This document shows positions 24,328 to 33,874 of a stretch of DNA of 64,000 nucleotides, in pieces. Both the position numbers and the translations under genes were made by a program. The number at the start of each line of letters is the position of its first letter. The first letter of the stretch is position 1. The notes beneath the pieces are model-generated. The model worked only from the letters and a program-made list of their open reading frames with translations, was not told the origin of the DNA and ran no database searches. Source of the DNA: Clostridium scatologenes (lineage in GTDB: Bacteria; Bacillota; Clostridia; Clostridiales; Clostridiaceae); NCBI RefSeq assembly GCF_000968375.1, contig NZ_CP009933.1, forward strand, positions 1,860,001 to 1,924,000. Direction: 5' to 3'.

Positions 24328-24678
24328 TTACTCACACTTTTTTTGTGAATTATGCTGAATATGTAAATGTTCCTCTCCCCATTTCCTTATAGAAGTCATA
24401 ATAGGCTTCAAACTCTTGCCATTTTCAGTTAAAGAATACTCTACCTTAGGTGGAATTTGATTATATGCCTTCCTGCTAATAATATTACAGTTTTCAAATT
24501 TTTTCAGTTGTTGTATTAACATTTTTTCAGTAATATTAGGTACCTTTTTTCTTATTTCTCCAAATCTCAAAGGCCCATCTTGTAATACCCATAAAATCCA
24601 CATGCTCCATTTCCCACTGATTAAATCAATTGTAAAATCTATAGGACATGTATATATTTTTTCTTTCATATCTACCAT
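24328..24678 (-). CDS. HxlR-family transcriptional regulator
   Basis: The start at 24678 (116 residues) is preferred because AAAGGAG lies seven bases upstream; the ATG six bases earlier is too close to it. The HxlR signature is clear: CPIDFTIDLISGKWSMWILWVLQDGPLRFGEIRKKVPNITEKMLIQQLKKFE, with the conserved early Cys. It is divergent from a flavin reductase gene that it probably controls, with two TATAGTAT-type inverted repeats between them. HxlR proteins often respond to aldehydes, quinones or disulfide stress. Confidence 0.85.
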   Translation of the reverse strand: MVDMKEKIYTCPIDFTIDLISGKWSMWILWVLQDGPLRFGEIRKKVPNITEKMLIQQLKKFENCNIISRKAYNQIPPKVEYSLTENGKSLKPIMTSIRKWGEEHLHIQHNSQKKCE

Positions 24679-24708
24679 AAACATTCTCCTTTATACATAC
24701 CTTTTGTA

Positions 24709-24771
24709 TAGTATTATACTAAAAAGTTGGTACTTGTGCAATTTATAGTATTAGTTTAAATTTATACTATA
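24709..24771. promoter_or_regulatory. putative HxlR operators in the divergent promoter
   Basis: TAGTAT-T-ATACTA (24709-24721) and TATAGTAT (24744-24751) with ATACTATA (24764-24771) share the TAGTAT half-site and lie between the two start codons. Confidence 0.45.
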
Positions 24772-24794
24772 GATTGAAAGAGAGGTAACTTATT

Positions 24795-25364
24795 ATGAAT
24801 AAAGTTAAATTAGGAAATAAAAATCACCTTTACCCAAATCCTGTAATAATTGTTGGAGTTAATGTTAATGGAAAGCCAAATTATTTGAATGTTTCCTATG
24901 CAGGAATAGCTAATAGGGTTCCTTCTATGATTTCAATATCACTTAATAAATCTCACTACAGCTGTAATGGAATTAAAGAAAACATGACCTTTAGTATTAA
25001 TATTCCCTCTTTAGACATGCTAGAAATTACAGATTATTGTGGCATTGTATCTGGAGCAGATGTTGATAAATCAAAACTTTTTAATACTTTTTATGGAAAT
25101 CTAAAAAATGCACCTATGATAGATGAATGTCCTATTAATATAGAATGTAAAGTTATTCACAAAATAAATTTAGAAGGAAGCAATATGCTTTTAATTGGAA
25201 AAGTAATAGAAACATATTCTGATGAAAAATATCTTACAAATGGAATTCCTGATATAAATAAGATAAACCCTATTTTACTATCTATATATGAATTTAATTA
25301 TTATAGCTTAGGAAAAAAAGTAGGTAAAGCTTGGAGCATAGGCAAAAATATCAAGGTAATTTAA
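24795..25364 (+). CDS. flavin reductase-like FMN-binding protein
   Basis: The 189-residue protein has the split-barrel flavin reductase pattern: an opening NPVIIVGVNVNGKPNYLNVSYAGIANRVPSMISISLNK, then GIKENMTFSINIP and DYCGIVSGADVDKSKLF. Family members bind FMN and reduce flavins or act as small oxidoreductases in the cytoplasm. It is paired with a divergent HxlR regulator, a common arrangement in Firmicutes, which suggests induction by electrophiles. AGAGAGGTAAC precedes the ATG. Confidence 0.85.
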   Translation: MNKVKLGNKNHLYPNPVIIVGVNVNGKPNYLNVSYAGIANRVPSMISISLNKSHYSCNGIKENMTFSINIPSLDMLEITDYCGIVSGADVDKSKLFNTFYGNLKNAPMIDECPINIECKVIHKINLEGSNMLLIGKVIETYSDEKYLTNGIPDINKINPILLSIYEFNYYSLGKKVGKAWSIGKNIKVI

Positions 25365-25369
25365 TGAAA

Positions 25370-25414
25370 AAGCACTGTACTAGTATTCAATTTTTAAATA
25401 CTAATAAAGTGCTT
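25370..25414. terminator. terminator after the flavin reductase gene
   Basis: AAGCACT...TAGTATT pairs with AATACTA...AGTGCTT, an interrupted stem between convergent genes. There is no strong T-run. Confidence 0.55.
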
Positions 25415-25457
25415 CAAATTATACCCATATAAAAATTAGATTCCATTAAATATAAGT

Positions 25458-25922
25458 TTATAGTATTTCTAATATCTCCACTGTATAATTTTCACTTGGA
25501 GCGTTAACTTCAACTATATCTCCAGCTTTTTTGCTCATTAATGCTTTTCCCAAATCTGATTCTACACTTATAAGCATATTTTCTGGATCTGCATCTACAG
25601 TAGTTACTAATGATACAACTTCTTCGTCTTCATCCTCTACAAATTTAATTTTAAATTTACTATTAACTCCTATAACTGACTTATCTTGGCTTTTATCATC
25701 TACTACAATTGCAGTTGAAATCATGGTTAATAAATATTGAATTCTATTATCGTTTTCTCTATAATTTGCACAAGCTTCCTTATATTCTGCATTTTCTGAT
25801 CTATCGCCATGTGCAGCAGCTACCAATTTTTCTTTTGCTATCTGAGCCCTTTTTACAGTCATTCTATAATCTAATTCTTCCTTTAATTTATCGATATTTT
25901 CTTGTGTTAGTATATTCTTCAT
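25458..25922 (-). CDS. GreA/GreB-family transcription elongation factor-like protein
   Basis: The 154-residue protein has the Gre layout: an N-terminal coiled-coil hairpin (about 5-75) whose tip AAHGDRSENAEYKEA keeps the acidic pair needed to stimulate RNA polymerase cleavage, and a C-terminal FKBP-like domain ending in LGKALMSKKAGDIVEVNAPSENYTVEILEI. It differs enough from housekeeping GreA to be a paralogue. It acts in the secondary channel of RNA polymerase. AGGAGGGG lies upstream at a somewhat long distance. Confidence 0.85.
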   Translation of the reverse strand: MKNILTQENIDKLKEELDYRMTVKRAQIAKEKLVAAAHGDRSENAEYKEACANYRENDNRIQYLLTMISTAIVVDDKSQDKSVIGVNSKFKIKFVEDEDEEVVSLVTTVDADPENMLISVESDLGKALMSKKAGDIVEVNAPSENYTVEILEIL

Positions 25923-26010
25923 ATGAGAATAACCCCTCCTGACATATATTATGTTAATATTATATAATATATAGAAAAAAATTCAAATTAATTTATTAAA
26001 TATCATTATA

Positions 26011-26060
26011 AAAAATAGCATTCACATAAAGCTTTAATTTTTATGCAAATGCTGCTTTTA
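26011..26060 (-). terminator. terminator of the HD-GYP/kinase/CheY operon
   Basis: AGCATT-CA-CATAAA pairs with TTTATG-CA-AATGCT; on the minus strand a run of six T follows. Confidence 0.7.
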
Positions 26061-26179
26061 TTCAATACATTACTATTTTGTTTTTTAATTATGGGAAATT
26101 ATATTACAAGTAAGCAACCTCATTTAACCTGTTACTCATAATTGTCAATATATATAGTAGAAGCGAACTTTATATAATC

Positions 26180-26542
26180 TTATTTATATTCTTCTAATGC
26201 CTTCAATAAGCTTTCAGTAGTAAAAGGTTTCTTAATATAACCTTTTGCCCCTGCTTCTATACATTCATCCTTTACTTCTTCGTGTCCTACTGCTGACATG
26301 ATAATTACAACTGCTTCAGGATCAATTTTTATTATGTCACTTAATACATGCATACCATCCATTCTAAACTCCGACATGTTCAAATCTAAGAGTACAATAT
26401 CTGGCTTTTCAGCTTTAAATATTTCTATTGCTTCTTCTCTCCCTGATGCTTCAAAGGTGTTAAGGAAGCCTCCTTTTTCAATAATCTTTTTCACAAACAT
26501 TCTCATATATGACGAATTATCAACTATTAATACCTTTTTCAT
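26180..26542 (-). CDS. single-domain response regulator, CheY-like
   Basis: The 120-residue receiver has the acidic start VLIVDNSSYMRM, the phospho-acceptor Asp in PDIVLLDLNMSEF, the Ser in VIIMSAVG and the Lys in IKKPF. The usual second acidic residue of the D-D pair is Asn (DN). It has no output domain. It is third in the operon after the HD-GYP protein and the hybrid kinase and may take phosphate from that kinase's HPt domain. Confidence 0.9.
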   Translation of the reverse strand: MKKVLIVDNSSYMRMFVKKIIEKGGFLNTFEASGREEAIEIFKAEKPDIVLLDLNMSEFRMDGMHVLSDIIKIDPEAVVIIMSAVGHEEVKDECIEAGAKGYIKKPFTTESLLKALEEYK

Positions 26543-26581
26543 ATCAAAAACTCCTTTATATCTGTAATTTTTAAAGCCCTC

Positions 26582-29419
26582 CTAGTAAAACAAAGCTTTT
26601 ATTTCAGAAAAAATTCTACTACATTCATCTTCTTCATGTTTGAAAGCAGATGTTTCTAATTTTATTGCCAATTCATGAATAGAAAGTATCCTTAAAGTTC
26701 CAGAAGAACCTTTCAACTCATGAGTTACTCCTGCCAATTTATCAAAATCTTTGTCAGCAATAGCATGTCCAACATCTTCCAACAAATCAGGTAAACATCT
26801 TGTATATTCTTCAAGTATTTCTCTTGCATCTGCTTTTTCAAGGCCTGTAGTTTCAATAAAATAATCAATATTGTTATCTATTATTTTATTATAATCAGGT
26901 ACAAGTTCTCTCTTTTTAGTATTCGCCTCTATCATTTTAAACATAGTATCAAAATTAATAGGTTTACTTATATAATCATCCATTCCAGATGCAATACACT
27001 TTTCCGAATCACCTTCCATAGCATTTGCAGTCATTGCAATAATTGTAGTATGCTTTTTATCTCCTTCTAAAGCCCTTATTTTATATGTACATTCATAGCC
27101 ATCCATTACTGGCATTTGGCAATCCATAAAAACAACATCATAATCTTTTTCAGATACTGATTTTAATCCTTCACAGCCATTCACTGCCACATCACAAGTC
27201 ATATCATGTAGTTTGAGTATATTTATAACTATTTTTCGATTCATTGCATTATCTTCAACTAATAAAATCTTAGGTTTCGATTCATTTTCAACTTCTTTAA
27301 CTATATGTTTGTTTACAACTTTACATTCTTCCTCATCTTCTTTTTTAATTCCAAATACCATAGCAATACAATTAAGTAAATCATCCCTTTTTACAGGTTT
27401 ACCCAAATGGCATGAAAATCCATACTCTTTTGCACACTTTGTTTCTCCTTTTTGATTTACAGAAGTTAAAAGTATTAACTTAACATCCTTTGCAAAAGGC
27501 ATTGTGTTTAATGTAGTTGCTAGTTCATATGCACTCATATCTGTCATTTGATAATCTATAATAGCAATATTTATTTTATTTTTTGTATTTGCTTTTGAAA
27601 TAATAGTGGTAATCGCAGCTGCTGCATTCTTAACTTCGAACACCATAAGTCCAATTCCTTGAAGATATGAACTTACAATTTTTCTATTATTATCATTATC
27701 ATCAACTACTAAAACATTCATACCATGAAGCTTTTCAAAGTCAAATTTCTGCACTAAAGATCCTTTTACAATCTTTAACTTTATATCAAATTTAAATGTA
27801 GAACCTTCCCCTACTATGCTTTCCACTTGGATCTTACCACCCATCATTTTTACCAATTCACTAGAAATAGCAAGTCCAAGACCTGTTCCTCCAAACTTTC
27901 TAGTAGTAGAAGCATCTGCCTGGCTAAAGGATTTAAAAATAGTGTTAATATGTTCCTTACGAATTCCAATTCCAGTATCCTTTACCTCAAAATTAAGAAA
28001 CGCTATTTTACTTTCTTCCTTTAAACAATCAACTTTTACAGAAATTTCACCCTTGTTCGTAAATTTTACTGCATTACTTATTAAATTGTTTAAAACCTGT
28101 CTAAGCCTTGATGGATCACCAATAACCTCTTCAGGTACATTAGGATTAATCATGGTATAAAGCTCTAGATTTTTTTCTGCAGCTTTGGGAACAAGTAATG
28201 AAACTGCTTCTTCAATAACATTTCTCAAATTAAATTTGATTTTTTCCATAGTTAGCTTTCTAGCTTCAATCTTTGAAAAATCTAATATATCATTAATAAT
28301 ATGTAACAATATTTCTGAAGCAGATTTTGCTTCACGCATAAATTCTTTTTGCTCCAAGGATAAATTAGTTGATTGTAAAAGCTGAAGAAATCCAAATATT
28401 CCATTCATAGGTGTTCTTATTTCATGAGACATATTAGCAAGAAACTGGCTTTTTGCTACATTGGCTGCTTCTGCTTGTTCTTTTGCCTTGTATAATTCCT
28501 TTTCTGCCAATCTTTGTTCTGTAACATCATTAGCAGTACAAATAAGATACTGAATATTACCTTTATCATCTCTTTGAGGTCTACTTTTAATCTTCAGTAG
28601 TCTATTTTCACCTTTAAAATTTTTAATTTCAAGTTCTTTTTCTGCTGGTTCACTCTTTTGAAACAATTCCCAATTACTTTTAGAAAGCTTATTGGCAATA
28701 TCTATATCAAATATATCGTATAAATCTTGATATTCTAAATCACTTTTCGTCTTTCCAAAAAACTTTGCATGCGCCTCATTTGCAGTTGCATAAGAAGTAA
28801 CATTACTTAAAGCCCAAATTTGCGATTCACAATTATTAAGCAAAATTGATTGTCCATTAATATCTTTCTCATATGCTTTTTCTCTCTCTATTCTTGCTTT
28901 TGCATGTGAAAATGCTTTTGAAATATCTGCTAATATACTAATTTTATCTTCTTTCCAAATTACGGGTTTTAACAAACTTTCATATCCTATGAACCCAATT
29001 AATTTATTTTCACTTTTTAGTGGAATTACAAGAAAAGATTTTACTCCTTCCTTTGAAAAAGTATCTATTTCTGATACTGCTTCATCTGGAATCTCATTTA
29101 TGCTATTTATTGCAACACCATTGCTATTTTTAATTTTTCGAATTAACCATGGAAAGGTATAAACCACTTCTTCTTCATTGAATTCTCTTTTAAGTCTTAC
29201 TCCATTCCTATTCCATTGACATTCTATTTGCATAAAAGTAGGATCTTTGGAAAAATAATATATATAAATTCTATCTAAATTAAAAAATGAACCTATTTCC
29301 TCCAATGATTTTTCTAATTCAATATGATAATTAGTGCTATGTATATCTAAAAACTTCCGAAAAGTACTATTAACTAGCTTCAGACAGTCAATATTTATAC
29401 AATTATCTTCACCATTCAT
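26582..29419 (-). CDS. hybrid sensor histidine kinase GAF-PAS-HisKA-HATPase-REC-REC-HPt
   Basis: I take the ATG at 29419 (945 residues), which has AGGGGGG five bases upstream. Order: GAF (about 20-180), PAS (190-305), HisKA with His332 in MSHEIRTPMNG, HATPase with DTGIGI and GGTGLGLAIS, a first receiver from about 565 (VLVVDDNDNN, acceptor Asp in AIIDYQM), a second from about 705 (ILLVEDNAMNRK, FMDCQMPVMDG) and a C-terminal HPt with THELKGSSGTL. There is no membrane segment, so sensing is cytoplasmic. All parts of a phosphorelay are present. It starts 16 bases after the HD-GYP stop and is followed by a CheY-like protein. Confidence 0.9.
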   Translation of the reverse strand: MNGEDNCINIDCLKLVNSTFRKFLDIHSTNYHIELEKSLEEIGSFFNLDRIYIYYFSKDPTFMQIECQWNRNGVRLKREFNEEEVVYTFPWLIRKIKNSNGVAINSINEIPDEAVSEIDTFSKEGVKSFLVIPLKSENKLIGFIGYESLLKPVIWKEDKISILADISKAFSHAKARIEREKAYEKDINGQSILLNNCESQIWALSNVTSYATANEAHAKFFGKTKSDLEYQDLYDIFDIDIANKLSKSNWELFQKSEPAEKELEIKNFKGENRLLKIKSRPQRDDKGNIQYLICTANDVTEQRLAEKELYKAKEQAEAANVAKSQFLANMSHEIRTPMNGIFGFLQLLQSTNLSLEQKEFMREAKSASEILLHIINDILDFSKIEARKLTMEKIKFNLRNVIEEAVSLLVPKAAEKNLELYTMINPNVPEEVIGDPSRLRQVLNNLISNAVKFTNKGEISVKVDCLKEESKIAFLNFEVKDTGIGIRKEHINTIFKSFSQADASTTRKFGGTGLGLAISSELVKMMGGKIQVESIVGEGSTFKFDIKLKIVKGSLVQKFDFEKLHGMNVLVVDDNDNNRKIVSSYLQGIGLMVFEVKNAAAAITTIISKANTKNKINIAIIDYQMTDMSAYELATTLNTMPFAKDVKLILLTSVNQKGETKCAKEYGFSCHLGKPVKRDDLLNCIAMVFGIKKEDEEECKVVNKHIVKEVENESKPKILLVEDNAMNRKIVINILKLHDMTCDVAVNGCEGLKSVSEKDYDVVFMDCQMPVMDGYECTYKIRALEGDKKHTTIIAMTANAMEGDSEKCIASGMDDYISKPINFDTMFKMIEANTKKRELVPDYNKIIDNNIDYFIETTGLEKADAREILEEYTRCLPDLLEDVGHAIADKDFDKLAGVTHELKGSSGTLRILSIHELAIKLETSAFKHEEDECSRIFSEIKALFY

Positions 29420-29435
29420 AAAATCCCCCCTAAAT

Positions 29436-30506
29436 TTAAAGCTCACAAGTTTTTGAAATAAAAAGAGTTAGCTCCTTTAATAAATCCATTTCATAAGGTT
29501 CTGAAATTATATTTCCTACTTTGTCATATATAACTTTTACCACTGGTCTCGTTGGCATTGAGTTATTTTGCTTTATTACTAACCCCTTCTCATTTGAACT
29601 CAACATAACTCCACTTCCAGTTGGAAATGCAGCTATGTTCATAGTAAATTTTCTAACCATTTCTACATCAAAATAAGTATTACCCATACCTACAAGATAT
29701 TCAATAGCTTCACTGACACTTTTGGCTTCCTTATTATTTCTTCCTGATATCAAATTATCAAATACATCACATATGGATACCATTTTTGCAATTTGGTTTA
29801 TCTCATCACCTTGTAATTTCAAAGGATATCCACTCCCATCACTTCTTTCATGATGCATTAACGCAACTACCTTTACAGTTGCATTCCAAACATGCTGATC
29901 TCCTAAAAAATCATACCCAACCTTAGGATGCATTAGCGTAATATATTTATCTAATTCTTCTTTAGTTTTAAACTCTGATAAAAGCTTCTTGTCATTCAAA
30001 ATTTTTACCTTACCTATATCATGTAGTAATGCACCCGCTGCTATATCCTTGAGTTTTAATGGACTGTATCCCATATGAGTTGCTATTATTGTAGCTAGTA
30101 CACAAACATTTACAGAATGAGAATATATATTATTATCACTTGAACTCATTTCTGCAACATTTATTAAAACATCTTTATTTGATACTACATCCTCAATTAC
30201 TGCATTTACTGAATTCATAACACTGCTATCATCAGTTTTACCTTCACGACAATATTTTCCGATCATCTCTTTGACAGCATGTTTACCCATTTGCCTTGTC
30301 TTTTCAGAAATACTTTCTTCAATAACCACATTTTTTGATATGTCATCATCAATGTATACTGAAATAATTCCAAGTTCTTTAATTCTTTCTATATAATAAG
30401 GCTTTAATCGTACTCCAACATTAAGTAAAACCCTTCCTAATTCATCATAAATCTGCCTTCCAAGTACTTCATTCCCCTTCAGGCTAGAGACACCAACAAC
30501 TCTCAT
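29436..30506 (-). CDS. HD-GYP domain protein, putative cyclic di-GMP phosphodiesterase
   Basis: The ATG at 30506 (356 residues) is chosen because GGAGG lies six bases upstream, inside the longer reading. After an N-terminal region of about 100 residues of DUF3391-like character (VSSLKGNEVLGRQIYDELGRVLLNVGVRLKPYYIERIKELGI), the HD-GYP domain shows HSVNV, H162-D163 in LLHDIGKVK, HPKVGYDFL, HHERSDGSGYP and ICDVFDNLISGR. These are the metal and substrate residues of active enzymes. It heads the operon with the phosphorelay kinase, linking cyclic di-GMP breakdown to that relay. Confidence 0.9.
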   Translation of the reverse strand: MRVVGVSSLKGNEVLGRQIYDELGRVLLNVGVRLKPYYIERIKELGIISVYIDDDISKNVVIEESISEKTRQMGKHAVKEMIGKYCREGKTDDSSVMNSVNAVIEDVVSNKDVLINVAEMSSSDNNIYSHSVNVCVLATIIATHMGYSPLKLKDIAAGALLHDIGKVKILNDKKLLSEFKTKEELDKYITLMHPKVGYDFLGDQHVWNATVKVVALMHHERSDGSGYPLKLQGDEINQIAKMVSICDVFDNLISGRNNKEAKSVSEAIEYLVGMGNTYFDVEMVRKFTMNIAAFPTGSGVMLSSNEKGLVIKQNNSMPTRPVVKVIYDKVGNIISEPYEMDLLKELTLFISKTCEL

Positions 30507-30813
30507 ATATACCTCCAAATGAAATAATTAATTTTTGCTATATAATAAAAATTTTTATAAAAAATATTATATACTAAAAAATGCAGCATCCCTTTGTCAA
30601 CTAAGCATAAAAGCAAAACAACATTTAGTAAGCATTATTATTTAAATATATTAGCATATTCTTAAACTTTTTACTACTTACAAGTCTACTCTGTATATAG
30701 GTAATTACCTATATTAAGTATAAAATTATATAATTAGACTCCATAGTAATAATATGCTATTATATGTCCATATTAACGTTTATGCTACTAATAGTAGCAG
30801 AAAGGAGAAAAAA
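30507..30813. promoter_or_regulatory. divergent promoter region with a 20-bp perfect palindrome
   Basis: The region separates the HD-GYP operon from the Mop gene. ATATAGGTAATTACCTATAT at 30695-30714 is a perfect palindrome about 100 bases upstream of the Mop start and has the look of a repressor or activator site. AT-rich hexamers around it prevent a confident promoter call. Confidence 0.5.
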
Positions 30814-31230
30814 ATGATTATTAGTGCAAGAAATCAATTAAAAGGTAAAGTTGAATCCATTAAAGAAGGTGCAGTAAATGCAATTATTACTTTGAAGTCA
30901 AATAGTAATGATATAATCACTTCTACTATTTCCATGGAAGCAGTAAAGGAACTTGATCTTACTCCAGGCAAAGAAGCAATTGCTGTAATTAAGGCTACAG
31001 AAGTAATGATTGGTATTGGAGATATGAAACTTAGTGCAAGAAACCAACTAGATGGTGAAATTGTAAAAGTTCAAGAAGGTGCAGTAAATGCAATCGTAAC
31101 TTTAAAAACTAATGGTGGAAATACAATTTCTTCTACTATTTCAATGTCCGCAGTAAAAGAACTCGGTCTTTCAGCTGGAGTTAAAGCAAAGGCAGTTATT
31201 AAAGCTACATCAGTTATGATAGCTGTATAA
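30814..31230 (+). CDS. tandem Mop-domain (molbindin-like) protein
   Basis: From the ATG at 30814 (AAAGGAG site) the 138-residue protein consists of two Mop/TOBE domains of about 69 residues: SARNQLKGKVESIKEGAVNAIITLK...MEAVKELDLTPGKEAIAVIKATEVMIGI and SARNQLDGEIVKVQEGAVNAIVTLK...MSAVKELGLSAGVKAKAVIKATSVMIAV. Such molbindins form rings that bind molybdate or tungstate in the cytoplasm. The two halves also share long DNA identities, so the duplication is fairly recent. No molybdate transporter is adjacent. The convergent LysR gene may or may not be related. Confidence 0.9.
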   Translation: MIISARNQLKGKVESIKEGAVNAIITLKSNSNDIITSTISMEAVKELDLTPGKEAIAVIKATEVMIGIGDMKLSARNQLDGEIVKVQEGAVNAIVTLKTNGGNTISSTISMSAVKELGLSAGVKAKAVIKATSVMIAV

Positions 31231-31282
31231 CACATATAAACTTCCTATTAGCTTATATTTAGTTTGTTTGAATAATATATAG

Positions 31283-31345
31283 AAGAGCTTTGTGATTTTG
31301 CAAGATAAAAATATCTTTATTACAAAACCACAAGGTTCTTTATTT
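31283..31345. terminator. terminator between the Mop and LysR genes
   Basis: AAGAGCTTTGTGATTTTG (31283-31300) pairs with CAAAACCACAAGGTTCTT (31323-31340) with a few mismatches, followed by T-rich sequence. It lies between convergent genes. Confidence 0.6.
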
Positions 31346-31346
31346 A

Positions 31347-32219
31347 TCATAGTTCATGACATATTTCAATAAAATCCTTCATAGCACTTGTTAAAAACTT
31401 ATCTTTATGATATATAACTATAAGTTTCCTACTAAGATCTATATCTTTCACCTTCAACTCTCTTAAACATCCCGAATCAACATGGTCTTTAACCAATTCA
31501 AAAGGCAACACTGCAATTCCAATCTTATTTTCTGCTGCATTAATTAAAGCTGTAGTACTTGTACTTTCCCAATAAGGCTTAATAACTAATCCAATTTGAT
31601 TCATCTTTAACTCAAATAGATTTCTTACACCTGCACCCTTTTCTCTCAATAAAAGGTGTTCATTAACTACATCATAGGCGGTTACCTCATTTTGTTGAAA
31701 CAGAGGATGCTCCGGATCAGCAACAACAACAATACGATCGTTATAAAAAAAATCTTCTATAAAATCAGATTCATTTTTTATTTCTTCTATAAGAGCAAGA
31801 TCCAATTCATTTTTTCTAAGCATTTCTTTAAGAATAGATGCTTTGTTTACTATCACCTTAATCTCAGAATTAGAGTATAAGCTATTAAACTTTTTAATGT
31901 ATTTATGTATTAAAATAACACCAACAGTATAATTAGCCCCTATTATAAGTTTTTTCTTAGAAGCATTTTCCTTAAGTCCATCTTCCAATTCATCAAAAAG
32001 CTTCATTATATGTTTAGCATATTGATATACTTTTTTTCCCGATTCAGTAACATACAACTTATTAGATATTCTCTCAAATAGCTCAACACCATAATAGGTT
32101 TCAAGCTCTTTAATTGCCTGACTTACAGAAGGCTGTGTTATAAATAATTTATTTGCAGCCATAGTCATATTTCGCTCATTATATACCGCTATAAATATTT
32201 TTAAATGACGTATTGTCAT
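31347..32219 (-). CDS. LysR-family transcriptional regulator
   Basis: The ATG at 32219 (290 residues, MTIRHLKIF) has AGAAAGG eight bases upstream and fits the family start; the longer reading is dropped. The helix-turn-helix is MTMAANKLFITQPSVSQAIKELETYYGVELFER. The co-inducer domain spans about 90-290. The DNA-binding part resembles regulators of sulfur or selenium genes, but I cannot name the target. It is convergent with the Mop gene and has no divergent partner, unlike most LysR genes. Confidence 0.85.
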   Translation of the reverse strand: MTIRHLKIFIAVYNERNMTMAANKLFITQPSVSQAIKELETYYGVELFERISNKLYVTESGKKVYQYAKHIMKLFDELEDGLKENASKKKLIIGANYTVGVILIHKYIKKFNSLYSNSEIKVIVNKASILKEMLRKNELDLALIEEIKNESDFIEDFFYNDRIVVVADPEHPLFQQNEVTAYDVVNEHLLLREKGAGVRNLFELKMNQIGLVIKPYWESTSTTALINAAENKIGIAVLPFELVKDHVDSGCLRELKVKDIDLSRKLIVIYHKDKFLTSAMKDFIEICHEL

Positions 32220-32342
32220 ATTAATTACCTTTCTCCCTTCAAATCCAAAAATGTTTCTTCTAGCATACATATCTATATTAATACAAAATTTTCATATTTA
32301 TATTATAACATCCATATATTAAAATTAAACAAATTTGATTGT

Positions 32343-33767
32343 TTAAAACCATGAATTTTTTAACAGTTTTATACCATTTTCTATCTTATCACAACTCAAA
32401 TGTCCATATCCCATTAGTACCATATTAGGTTCCTTATAATTATTTTGATCAAAATAATAAAATGATATTGGATAAACCTTAACTTCATTTTCTAAGGCTT
32501 TATTTATAAGTTCCACTTCATTTAGATTGTTTTTTACTCGAAGTGCAATATTAACTCCTGAGCTTTCACCATAAACCTGAACATTATCTTCAAATTCTTT
32601 TCTTATGCAATTTATAAGAAACTGCTGTTTTTTAGCATATATACTTCTCATTTTTCTGAGATGAGTTTCAAATAGACCTTCTTTCATAAATTTTGCAATG
32701 GTAAGCTGATGAATTTTTGATGCAGTTTGATTTATAAAACTTCCTTTTTCAATAAAAATATTCATTACACTTTCAGGTAAAATCATATAACCAACATGCA
32801 TTCCAGGAAAAAGAGTCTTCGAAAAAGTGCCAAGATAAATCACTCTATTTTCACTATCCAAATTTTGCAGTGAAGGTATTGGATTTACATTATATCTAAA
32901 TTCGCTATCATAGTCATCTTCAATAACATATCCACTACACTTATTAATAAAATTAAGAAGTTTTATACGATTTGAAACAGGCATAGACATTCCTAAAGGA
33001 TGCTGATTAGATGGTGTTACATATATAAACTTAGGATTTATTTTAATATCTTCAAGTTTTTCTATATTCATTCCCATTCTTGTTAATTCAATTGGATTTA
33101 TATTATATCCATACCATTCAAAAACCTTTCTTACAGCTGAAAACCCTGGTTCTTCAAAAGCAATATTCTTATTATTTGACTCACTAAATAAATCACATAA
33201 TATTGCCATTAAGGTTTGAGTTCCTGCACCTATAATTATCTGTTCAGATGAACAAACTACTCCTCTTGAATTTTTAACATATTCTGCAATCTGATTTCTT
33301 AGTTCAAATTCACCTCTAGGATCTGAATAAGCTAGTATATCTATGTTTTCTTTTTTCATGACACTTTGCTCAATTTTTCTCCAGGTCGTAAATGGAAAAC
33401 TTTCCTGATCTACTGAACCAGGTTTAAAATTGTAAGTATATACTTTATCATCTGTATGAATACTCTTTAACTTTTTAAGCTTCAAAGGTCTATTTTCATT
33501 TCTAATAGTTTTTATTTGATGTTCTATAGCCTCCACATAATATCCACTTCCATTCTTACTGTAAATATATCCTTCACATAATAATTGATCATATGCAGCC
33601 TGAACTGTATTTCTACTTATACCAAGCCTATTCTTAAGCTGCATTATGGATTCCAGCCTATCCTCCTTTTTAAGTGTTCCTTCCAGTATGGCTTTTTTAT
33701 AGAATTGATATATCTGAATATACAGTGGTTTTTCACTATGTCTTTCAATAAATATTGGTATTTCCAT
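32343..33767 (-). CDS. MocR/PdxR-family regulator (GntR helix-turn-helix fused to aminotransferase fold)
   Basis: From the ATG at 33767 (474 residues; GGGG about nine bases upstream) the protein has a GntR winged helix (about 10-75: PLYIQIYQFYKKAILEGTL, LGISRNTVQAAYDQLLCEGYIYSKNGSGYYV) and a class I aminotransferase-like domain with the PLP Lys in YLGTFSKTLFPGMHVGYM. MocR proteins sense PLP or amino-acid adducts and usually control a divergent gene. Here that is the deformylase-like/racemase operon, with an inverted repeat AAAATCGTA/TACGATTTT between them. Confidence 0.88.
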   Translation of the reverse strand: MEIPIFIERHSEKPLYIQIYQFYKKAILEGTLKKEDRLESIMQLKNRLGISRNTVQAAYDQLLCEGYIYSKNGSGYYVEAIEHQIKTIRNENRPLKLKKLKSIHTDDKVYTYNFKPGSVDQESFPFTTWRKIEQSVMKKENIDILAYSDPRGEFELRNQIAEYVKNSRGVVCSSEQIIIGAGTQTLMAILCDLFSESNNKNIAFEEPGFSAVRKVFEWYGYNINPIELTRMGMNIEKLEDIKINPKFIYVTPSNQHPLGMSMPVSNRIKLLNFINKCSGYVIEDDYDSEFRYNVNPIPSLQNLDSENRVIYLGTFSKTLFPGMHVGYMILPESVMNIFIEKGSFINQTASKIHQLTIAKFMKEGLFETHLRKMRSIYAKKQQFLINCIRKEFEDNVQVYGESSGVNIALRVKNNLNEVELINKALENEVKVYPISFYYFDQNNYKEPNMVLMGYGHLSCDKIENGIKLLKNSWF

Positions 33768-33792
33768 AAAAATCATCCCCATAAATTTTATA

Positions 33793-33822
33793 AAAATCGT
33801 ACCTTTTTATAATTACGATTTT
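33793..33822. promoter_or_regulatory. putative MocR operator
   Basis: AAAATCGTA (33793-33801) and TACGATTTT (33814-33822) are perfect inverted repeats with a 12-base spacer, midway between the divergent mocR-type gene and the deformylase-like gene. Confidence 0.55.
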
Positions 33823-33874
33823 ATAGTATTATTTTATCAAATTTACAACATATATCAAACAGGGAGGTTATATT

